From Globodera rostochiensis (Eukaryota; Nematoda; Chromadorea; Rhabditida; Heteroderidae): DNA of 64,000 bases. The stretch lies in NCBI GenBank assembly GCA_018350325.1, contig JAEVLN010000031.1, positions 479,472 through 543,471 on the forward strand, read 5' to 3'. The notes under the pieces were generated by a model. The model was not told the origin of the DNA. It ran no database searches and saw only the letters and a list, made by a program, of their open reading frames with translations. The position numbers and the translations under genes were made by a program. This document shows positions 55,355 to 64,000 of this stretch, piece after piece (within the stretch, counting starts at the first letter, position 1; each line of letters starts with the position of its first letter).

Positions 55355-57235
55355 GGAGTTTATGTGATGTCAGGAATATTGATTTGGTCCCGGTTCAACA
55401 TTATGGAAAAATATTTATGAGATGTCATGAATATTGATTTGGCCCCGGTTCAACATTATGGAAAAATATTTATGAGATGTCATGAATATTGATTTGGCCC
55501 CGGTTCAACATTATGGAAAAATTTTATGAGATGTCATGAATATTGATTTGGTCCCGGTTCAACATTATGGAAAAATATTTATGAGATGTCATGAATATTG
55601 ATTTGGCCCCGGTTCAACATTATGGAAAAATTTTATGAGATGTCATGAATATTGATTTGGCCCCGGTTCAACATTATGGAAAAATATTTATGAGATGTCA
55701 TGAATATTGATTTGGCCCCGGTTCAACATTATGGAAAAATTTTATGAGATGTCATGAATATTGATTTGGCCCCGGTTCAACATTATGGAAAAATATTTAT
55801 GAGATGTCATGAATATTGATTTGGCCCCGGTTCAACATTATGGAAAAATTTTATGAGATGTCATGAATATTGATTTGGTCCCGGTTCAACATTATGGAAA
55901 AATATTTATGAGATGTCATGAATATTGATTTGGCCCCGGTTCAACATTATGGAAAAATTTTATGAGATGTCATGAATATTGATTTGGCCCCGGTTCAACA
56001 TTATGGAAAAATATTTATGAGATGTCATGAATATTGATTTGGCCCCGGTTCAACATTATGGAAAAATTTTATGAGATGTCATGAATATTGATTTGGCCCC
56101 GGTTCAACATTATGGAAAAATTTTATGAGATGTCATGAATATTGATTTGGCCCCGGTTCAACATTATGGAAAAATATTTATGAGATGTCATGAATATTGA
56201 TTTGGCCCCGGTTCAACATTATGGAAAAATTTTATGAGATGTCATGAATATTGATTTGGTCCCGGTTCAACATTATGGAAAAATATTTATGAGATGTCAT
56301 GAATATTGATTTGGCCCCGGTTCAACATTATGGAAAAATTTTATGAGATGTCATGAATATTGATTTGGCCCCGGTTCAACATTATGGAAAAATATTTATG
56401 AGATGTCATGAATATTGATTTGGCCCCGGTTCAACATTATGGAAAAATTTTATGAGATGTCATGAATATTGATTTGGCCCCGGTTCAACATTATGGAAAA
56501 ATATTTATGAGATGTCATGAATATTGATTTGGCCCCGGTTCAACATTATGGAAAAATTTTATGAGATGTCATGAATATTGATTTGGCCCCGGTTCAACAT
56601 TATGGAAAAATTTTATGAGATGTCATGAATATTGATTTGGCCCCGGTTCAACATTATGGAAAAATATTTATGAGATGTCATGAATATTGATTTGGCCCCG
56701 GTTCAACATTATGGAAAAATTTTATGAGATGTCATGAATATTGATTTGGTCCCGGTTCAACATTATGGAAAAATATTTATGAGATGTCATGAATATTGAT
56801 TTGGCCCCGGTTCAACATTATGGAAAAATTTTATGAGATGTCATGAATATTGATTTGGCCCCGGTTCAACATTATGGAAAAATATTTATGAGATGTCATG
56901 AATATTGATTTGGCCCCGGTTCAACATTATGGAAAAATTTTATGAGATGTCATGAATATTGATTTGGCCCCGGTTCAACATTATGGAAAAATATTTATGA
57001 GATGTCATGAATATTGATTTGGCCCCGGTTCAACATTATGGAAAAATATTTATGAGATGTCATGAATATTGATTTGGTCCCGGTTCAACATTATGGAAAA
57101 ATATTTATGAGATGTCATGAATATTGATTTGGCCCCGGTTCAACATTATGGAAAAATATTTATGAGATGTCATGAATATTGATTTGATCCCGGTTCAACA
57201 TTATGGAAAAATATTTATGATATGTCAGGTATATT
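55355..57235 (+). repeat. Satellite of 53/55-bp units, about 35 copies
   Basis: The unit runs 'gatttggccccggttcaaca' then 'ttatggaaaaatatttatga' and 'gatgtcatgaatatt'. Two length variants (aaaaatatttatga, 55 bp; aaaaattttatga, 53 bp) largely alternate, and 'gtcccgg' replaces 'ccccgg' in some units. The first and last units are the most diverged (both 'gtcagg'). The array stops about 10 bases before an acceptor-like CATTTCAG. Confidence 0.92.
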
Positions 57236-58358
57236 TTCATTTCAGTTGTGAGAGCTATGCATTTTAATTTTGGTGGCATTCTTCGCAACAAATTCACTGG
57301 ACAAAGCCGAATCCGTAAAAGTAAAATTGGAAATCAAAACATTTGATGAAATATTCGGAGAAGGCTGGTGGGACAAAGGTGAAGCCGAAGATTTGAAAAT
57401 GCCGGCGCCAACAAACTTTGAACAAAATGTCCATCACCAAATCGACCGACAGAACAGCCAAATTGGACAAATTGAACCAAATTCAACTGATCAGAATCCT
57501 CCTCTCACAGAGTCTGATCAATCTGGACAAATTCAACCAAATTCAACTGATCAGCTTGGACAAATTGAACCCAATTCAACTGATCAGCTTGGACAAATTG
57601 AATCTAATTCAAATGATCATAATGCTCCTCACACAGAGTTTGATCACTCTGGACAAATTGAACTCAATTCAACTGATCAAAATCCACCTCTCACAGTGGC
57701 TGATCACTTCAGACAAATTAAACCCAATTCAACTGATCAGCTTGGACAAATTGAACCCAATTCAACTGATCAGAATCCTCCTCTCACAGAGTCTGATCAA
57801 TCTGATAATGCTGAAAATGCGCGAAAACGTAAAATTATCGACGAATTCCACGGCATGAGAGAAGAATTAAAGCAAAAAGGAATTCCTTGGAAAGAAAGAA
57901 GTCAAATTGAGAATGCAATTGCTAAACAATTGGGAGTCAATAGCTCAAAAATATACAAATGGAAAAAAGAATTTGGCCTAAGTCGAAAAGTATTATATAA
58001 AAAAGAAGAACATAAACATTTAATAGAGAAATTTGATCAAATGAAAGCCGAGTTAAAGCGGGCCGGATTCAAAAACTCTTATCCCAGTCAAATTGATAAA
58101 ACTGTCGCAAAAGAGTTGGGCATTAGTTTTGCAACAATTTACGAATGGAAAAATGAACTTGGCCTAATCGGTAAGTATTTTGAGCTCAATTTTATTATTT
58201 ATTCATATTAATTAAATGGTTTATAGCATCAAATAAATACTCGCACAGCGACCAAAAAGAATTGATGAAACGTTATTATGAAATTAAGGACCAAAATTCT
58301 AAAATGACTGTTGGGGACATTGCCAAAATATTGAATATTGCAAGACACACTTTGTATA

Positions 58359-59625
58359 CCGTATTTTTCCTATTAGTAACCCACTCTCTATTTGAAACCC
58401 ACTCTCTAATTGTAACCCCCCTCGAGGGGGTTTGAACAATAGTAACCCACTCTCCATTTGAAACCCCCTCTCTAATTGTAACCCCCCCCCCCTCCCAAGC
58501 CGTGAACTTTTAAAATTATCTACCTACCTAAGGTCCTACATATTTTCTATTTTTCGCCATTACTATTTACCTACGTTAAAATTTGTGTTTTACTAATAGA
58601 AAAATGAGTGACGAAGATTCTGAGTTAGTACAACAGCGTGATATCTCAAAAAAACGTCGCATTTTTACAATCGACGAAAAATTAGAAGTCCTCGACTTCA
58701 TCAAATCCCATTCAATTAAAGAAGCAAGTCGGAAGTTTAAAATAGATCGTCAGAACATCAGAGAATCGCAAAAGCAAAAGCAAAAACTGCTCTCTTTCTT
58801 TTCGCTGCCACATCAGCGACTCAACAAAAAACTCATTGAAACAATTTAAAATTGATACAGCGATCGTGCCCGGAGGTCAACCCTATTTTTTTTTCTAAAT
58901 TGTTACAACTGTTTCAGGTTGCACAAAATTCGTCCAAGCAGCAGATGTTAGCTGGAATGCACCGTTCAAGGCAAAGATTCGGCAGCAGTACGAAGACTGG
59001 ATGCTTCATGGAGAAAAGACGACGACTTCAAGCGGCAACACACGCGCGGCACCAATGAACATTTACTTGAACTGGATTTATGAAGCGTGGGAGAGCATAT
59101 CGAAGGAAAAGATTTCAAAATCATTTAAAGTAACTTTCAAAAATTTGGTATATTTCCCAACAATTTCATCAATTTAGACGTGTGGCATAACCAATGCGTT
59201 TGACGGCTCTGAAGATGGAGAAATTCATTGCTTCAAAGAGGATGGACCGGTTCCAAATGGGATGATTCGTTTGCAACAGGCACGTGAAATGGCCGAATTT
59301 GACATTTTGGCGGAAGGGATTGCAGGACTGTTTGAGGAAGTTGATTTGGAGCAAGACGAAGAAAACGGATTTGTTAGTGATGGATCAGTGGAATTATGAA
59401 TTTTAGGAAAAAAAATATTGTTATGATGCTTTTTATCATTAGAGAAATTTATTTTGGTTCAAAAAATATACTAATAATAATTTGAATTATGTAAATAATT
59501 TTCAAAAAAATACATTGAAAAATAGAAACCCACTCTCCATTTGAAACCCACTCTCTAATTGTAACCCCCCCTCGAGGGGGGTTTGAACAATAGTAACCCA
59601 TGGGTTACTAATAGGAAAAATACGG
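58359..59625. mobile_element. Pogo/Tigger-like transposon, internally deleted
   Basis: Perfect 25-bp ends start CCGTATTTTTCCTATTAGTA on each strand, with TA duplicated at 58357-58358 and 59626-59627. Subterminal 'aacccactctcca' repeats and 'ccctcgaggggg' palindromes mark both sides. It contains the N- and C-terminal parts of a transposase with the core missing. It lies inside a codon of the HTH-repeat gene. Confidence 0.93.
58604..59399 (+). pseudogene. Deleted DDE_1-type transposase
   Basis: The N-terminal part (ATG 58604) has a CENP-B/pogo-type HTH: FTIDEKLEVLDFIKSHSIKE then ASRKFKIDRQNIRE. After a KQKQK junction and a frame change it resumes in FRCHISDSTKNSLKQF (exon to 58875), then exon 58918-59129 with CTKFVQAADVSWN (third catalytic Asp region) and NWIYEAWESISKE, then exon 59178-59399 with CGITNAFDGSEDGE and the stop. 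Introns are GT-AG. The first two catalytic Asp regions are gone, so it cannot be active. Confidence 0.8.
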
Positions 59626-60639
59626 TAGATGGAAAAAGCAATTTAATACAAATTCTGTCGATTCTGTAGAGAATGCCGCGGTAAATGTTAAGGAAATTGG
59701 GAACCCAAATTCGGGGAGTATTTGAATGAATGGTCAATGATTTGAAAACACCAATTCTGTTACAATTTCTTTCTATTTCTTTGGCTGTATTTGCATCAGA
59801 ACGCTGTTCATTTTTTATTTTCATAAAGTTTTGAACAATTTCAAGCTTTTCTTAAGTTGTTTTCCCGATAGTTTTAAGGGTGGGGGAAGGCTCATTGTAA
59901 ATTTTTTTTAAATCACTTTCGATGAACATAAATTTTTTCTGATATTTTTGAAAATAATTATAACTTTTGTACCAAAAGGGCAAACCACTAGGCCATCAAT
60001 TCGTGAAGATTGAAATTACCACTTGATGCACCTTTAGGGGTGTAATTCAACTAGAAGACACCCAAAAGTTTTGTACAAATGGGCTTGGACCCAAAAAATT
60101 TGGTCAAAACTTTGGGGTTCGGGGTTTTTTGGGGTGTTCTCCAATTTGACCCAACAAAATTTGGTCAAAAGCCACCGAACCAACACAGCTTCCCGAAGGG
60201 AGGGGTTGGATAGGCTTTTACAAAGCCGTTTCAATCCCAACACAATGCTGGTCCAAAAAACATCTTAATTTGGTTAATAAATTAAAAAATACACAAATGT
60301 TTTGTTTTTTAGGCATGGAGAAATTTACCGAAAAAATGGAAACGTTCGAAGAATTTTTTGGGAGACGAAGAACAACGCACCGTTTACGAGGGGTCGGTGG
60401 CATCGACCTCTACAAGCGATGGAGCATCAAAACAGGCAAAACTGGATGATCTTCGAGCTGTGAAATACCGATGCCGTCCTGACTGCGGGGAATGTAAATA
60501 CATGCACTTTTGTTAATCAATTCCTATTCCATTTACAAGTTTCATTATTTTAATAGCATCTAAAACCTACGTGCTATTATTAATGGACAAAATATTTAGT
60601 AAAAAAGCTTTTGAGTTATCATAATAGTCTTTGTTCAAC

Positions 60640-61640
60640 ATTTGCCCACCGATAATAAATAAATTGGATGAAACGAAACCAATTCGCCGCACTGTAATTG
60701 TGCAGCAATCGTGCAGTCAGATATCGGGCGTGGAAGGGAGCGTATAAACACCGTCGTCCCTTTTGTCGACCATTTGAGCGCAAATGAGGTTCTTCGGTTT
60801 AAACATAAACGAGACAATGGAATACTAAATTGCGTAAACCCTCTTAAAATCAACAATTTTAGTTATTTATTTTTTATTATTAGGGTCCGGATTTTAAAGT
60901 TTTAAGATGTTTTTTTTGCGAATAGTGAATCACGAGAGAAGCCCAGAAATAGCATTTATTTTGAAAAATTTTTAGCGACTTTTTAGTCATGAAAAATAGT
61001 ACATTTTCTATTCTGAGAGATAAATTAATAAAAATGACGAGTTTTGAAGGTTTTTACGCAAAACTCGACTAGATTTAGTCAGTTTATGCACATTTTTCAA
61101 ACAAATTTTGGCCCTTTTGGGGGTTTTTTGGTCAATAATTTGAGGTTGGTCAATATTTAAAGTCAATATTTCGCGTTTTTAGTCAATATTCCCCGCGCGC
61201 TCGCCCCCCATTCCTAGTCAGATCCGGCTTTTGTGCTATAAGTTTTTCCTTAATTTTCAAAATTTCAACAAATTCAAAAACCGTTTTAAATTCTCATTTT
61301 TATTTCTATTGACGTATTCGTAATCAGTGCATCAAATAACATATTTTCAGACCATTTTTTAGAATAAAAATTCTTTCCAAAAATGTTGTGTCATCCCCTA
61401 TGGTTTTTGGCCAACTTTAAAGGGTCATAACTTTCTTCATATGAGTCCGCGCAAAAATTTTTGCCGATTCGTAGGCCTAGAGTGGAGTCGATTGGTATAT
61501 GATTTGAAGGGTTTGGAGACAACACCGTAAACTCCATTTTTTCCGTTAAATATATTTATTAGTATTGTTTAAAGTATAAAAACGGGAATATTTGTCGTTA
61601 AAATCCCCACCACACGTAAAAAGCAATTTGAGCGGGTTCT
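60640..61640. other. No confident gene
   Basis: A plus-strand frame at about 60711-60850 (GRGRERINTVVPFVDHLSAN) could be an exon, but no partner was seen. 61400-61520 resembles 26970-27080 ('ggccaac', 'cataacttcttcat', 'gccgattcgta'), a dispersed repeat. Confidence 0.35.
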
Positions 61641-62010
61641 ATTCCTGTTTCCGTTTTTGTTGCCAGCAGCTAGAAGAATGACTGTAATGACGCCAATAAT
61701 CACCATATTTTTCGTAAATTCTACAAATTTTAAAATATTGGTTCATTTTCCCCTCAATCGCTGAGTTGACAATTTCCTGAAAATGAAAAAAATCTTAATT
61801 TTTTAATTAAATTTTGTTTGGACCTCAATTTCCTTTACGTAAATATTATTTTGCATTCTGCTTTCGATCGCTGAATTGACAATCTCCTGAAAATTTAGAA
61901 AGCGTAAATAGTAAATTTAAAGAAAAGACAAAATTCTGCTCCAATTTGTACATTATTGCCGATTGGTGTTTGTTCACCTCGCTGATTTGGACACTTATAA
62001 ACTAAAAAAA
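61640..62010 (-). pseudogene. Coiled-coil gene fragment with duplicated exon
   Basis: Minus-strand acceptors precede three short exons: FISVQISEVNKHQSAIMYKL (about 62000), EIVNSAIESRMQNNIYVK (about 61890) and EIVNSAIEGKMNQYFK (about 61782). The last two start alike, so an exon was duplicated. In a shifted frame the last runs into a hydrophobic stretch NMVIIGVITVILLAAGNKN, perhaps a C-terminal membrane anchor. Frames do not join cleanly. Family unknown. Confidence 0.35.
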
Positions 62011-62147
62011 AGTGAATTGGGCAGAAATTAAATCGAATTGTTTGATAAAATAAAAATGAATTACTTTTTAAAATATGCAACAGCCTGGCCAAAAAATAAA
62101 ATTATGTATAAAACAGACCAGAAATTGTCTCCAATGCAACAATAAAA

Positions 62148-62279
62148 ATGGAACCAGCAGAAGAACAACAAAATGATGCCCCATTTGAAACATTTTCTTC
62201 ACCGATTACCAACCAACTTGTGCTGGCCAAACTTTATAAAACAGATTATTTGGAACAAATTATGCGTTCGTTTACTTGA
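62148..62279 (+). CDS. Short ORF, 43 residues, possible first exon or remnant
   Basis: ATG 62148 reads MEPAEEQQNDAPFETFSSPI then TNQLVLAKLYKTDYLEQIMR to TGA. 'atgtataaaac' lies 43 bases upstream, TATA-like. Composition is protein-like but the length gives little certainty. Confidence 0.25.
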   Translation: MEPAEEQQNDAPFETFSSPITNQLVLAKLYKTDYLEQIMRSFT

Positions 62280-64000
62280 GTCGTTGAAAGATGGATGCAA
62301 ATCAAACGATTCTCCACTTAAATCTACCATAATATTTGAAAATAAATCAGCGTGAATTGGGGGTTGAGTGTTTTGTTGATGAAGAATAATAAAAATTCCC
62401 TGAAGATAAAATGTAAAAAATCATGTTTAGAACTATTTTTGAAACGATAATATTAGTGATGCTCGAGAGTCGCGATTTCGACTCAAGAAAAATCTCAAGT
62501 TTTTTAGGGTCTCGTCTCGGGCTTCTAGCTCCGTTTTTACATTTATAATGACGGCATTTTATGGTGAGTATTCGTTACAGTTTAGCATTTATTTAGCCCT
62601 TTTTTTGTGTCAAAATCAAATAAAATTAAATTAAATGCTTGAAATTGAACGAAGTTTAAATTACTTATTAGGCGATTTTGCCTTGTAAGTGCCTTCTTTT
62701 GACTTTTAATATTAATAAATAAAAATAAACCCCGCGTTTGGTTTCTATTTTGGCATATTTAGCATTTTTCTAATGATTTTTCGCGTTTTTAGTGCCTAAA
62801 AATCAAGCATGCTAAATAAAAATAATTTTAGAAAGAATTTATATGCACTGATATGTGTCAGAGTTAAGACTTTTGGTGTCAACCCGAACCGAGACCAAAA
62901 ACTGGCATTTTTGGGTCGGTTAACCAAAATTTTTTGAAACCAGAAACCGACAGCCCTACTCAGAGTTGTACTCTCTTGAGATTTGGTGATAAGAAATATA
63001 GAAAATAAATAATTAAAGAAAGCGTAACTTTTGATATTTGGATTTTTTGGTCAAAAAATTATGCAATATTAATAGGTTATTTAAATTATTTTTGAAAGCA
63101 ATAAGATTGGTTGAAAGAGTTTTATGAAAGGGATTGAATGTCATAATGATGACTCAATAAAAATCAAAAAGTTCTCAAACTTTTGTGATAAATTTTTGCG
63201 AGTATTAAATGCTTTTAAATTATAATTTTAATATAATAATTGCGAGTATTTAAAATAATTTTAAATATAGTTTTAATTGATTTTAAATATTTCGTTTTGG
63301 TTTCACATTTGTCTGATTTGATGTGTTTTTATCTTTTGCAAATTTGCTCGATAAAGACATTTACTTTTCGGTAAAAGTGAACAATATCATAATTCCTCGA
63401 AGTTGACAAAAAGTGCAATTTTTTTGGCAAAATGTTTTTTTTTAATTTCAAATTCACAATAAAATCTAGTCACGGGAATTGGGTGTCGAAGACCGGGATA
63501 TGGAGCCGAGATTAAATAAACCCCGGTCGACGCGAGAACCGATACCGAGACTCTCGAACAGCCCTAGGGGCCGGGATCTCTAAAAATCCCACTCGGGATT
63601 GTTTGTTACCCCATATTATTTCAAATATAAAAAAAGGTTTAAAGCAGGGGTGCCATCGAAAATTTTGCAAAATAAGGACAGTGAAGGTCAAAAATAAGAT
63701 TTCACTTTACAAAATGTTCAAAAATGCAATAAATTTTATTTTTTTGCATGAAATGTGAGTGAAAATTTTTCTCAACAATTCGGGCTTGGAAATTGCTCCC
63801 ATGGATTTTTAAAAAAACAATTTTTTGCGAATTTTGCTTTAGTGGGGGGGGGGGGGGGGGGGGGGAGGGGTCGGCGGTGCCGATAGGCGCCGCCGAGAAA
63901 ATTTTTTTGGAATTTTGACTCAACTTGTAATGAAAATTGGTCTAATTCGCTTCGAAATTTTCTAATTTTGAAAATTGGATCAAAATATTATGAAAATCTT
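62280..64000. other. AT-rich repeat region
   Basis: Holds GACTCGAGA-type fragments (62456-62530, 63487-63568), a long G-run at 63844-63870 and a GC hairpin at 63873-63894. No exon chain seen. Confidence 0.5.

Larger units (their letters stand above)
57253..60624 (+). pseudogene. Helix-turn-helix repeat gene with secretory-like leader, interrupted by a transposon
   Basis: Exon 1 (open to 58170) begins LCILILVAFFATNS, a signal-like stretch, though no in-frame ATG precedes it; the start may lie in an upstream exon. An acidic part (FDEIFGEGWWDKGEAEDLK) follows, then seven copies of a GQIEPNSTDQ-type repeat with PPLTESDQ spacers, then ARKRKII, a basic NLS-like patch. Three related HTH modules come next: IAKQLGVNSSKIYKWKKEFG, VAKELGISFATIYEWKNELG and, in exon 2 (58227-), IAKILNIARHTLY. 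The third is cut at 58358 by a 1267-bp TA-inserted element; host codons resume at 59628 with RWKKQF. Exon 2 can end at 59680 (GCG|GTAAAT), joining in phase to exons 60313-60493 (KYRCRPDCGE) and 60557-60624 (stop). DNA binding and secretion are inferred. Confidence 0.65.

Noticed and set aside
55355..57235. CRISPR-like regular repeat
   Set aside because: Units are contiguous with no unique spacers and the genome is eukaryotic; it is a satellite.

Overview
The window reads as nuclear DNA of a plant-parasitic cyst-type nematode (Globodera/Heterodera-like). Evidence: AT-rich sequence, short GT-AG introns, a multi-intron GH5 endoglucanase (a family these nematodes gained from bacteria) at 33951-35784, and a gene whose C-terminal half is a SPRY domain of the SPRYSEC/RBP type at 19493-22691. 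The species is inferred, not shown. Genes were found by splicing exons by eye and checking reading-frame phase at each junction.

Layout. 130-1723 (-): unidentified four-exon gene. 1818-14071: tandem array of Helitron-like elements. The first carries a truncated Helitron N-terminal ORF. All carry a long 'agtcaagagtcaaggca' minisatellite and end in the same GC-rich hairpin. 14072-18373: two copies of a second family built the same way, with a different purine-rich minisatellite and hairpin and an internal tRNA-like segment. 19493-22691 (+): SPRY gene with two frame breaks. 24936-25605 (+): candidate small secreted protein. 25921-28410 (-): disordered protein with two SUMO-interacting-like motifs, built from phase-0 exons. 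31255-32352 (-): EF-hand gene. 33951-35784 (-): complete endoglucanase. 36-41 kb: repeats. 41988-45687 (+): C2H2-like zinc-finger gene. 50-55 kb: terminal exon, short secreted ORF, F-box gene, and a frameshifted C-terminal exon. 55355-57235: 53/55-bp satellite. 57253-60624 (+): secreted-looking helix-turn-helix repeat gene, interrupted inside a codon by a 1.27-kb pogo-like transposon. 61-64 kb: fragments and repeats.

Transposons dominate. At least seven separate hAT-like MITEs have exact or near-exact 8-bp target duplications, and three have a matching empty site elsewhere in the window. TA-flanked pogo/mariner-like elements occur at 28429-28697, 37629-38089, 42159-43403 and 58359-59625. A GC-rich hairpin repeat recurs about 13 times. 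The most notable loci are the HTH-repeat gene broken by the pogo-like element, the minisatellite-bearing Helitron array, and a TIR element that carries a tRNA-like sequence. No operon is evident. The endoglucanase, SPRY protein, small secreted protein and HTH-repeat protein could all belong to the parasite's secreted repertoire; that is inference from families and leader sequences.
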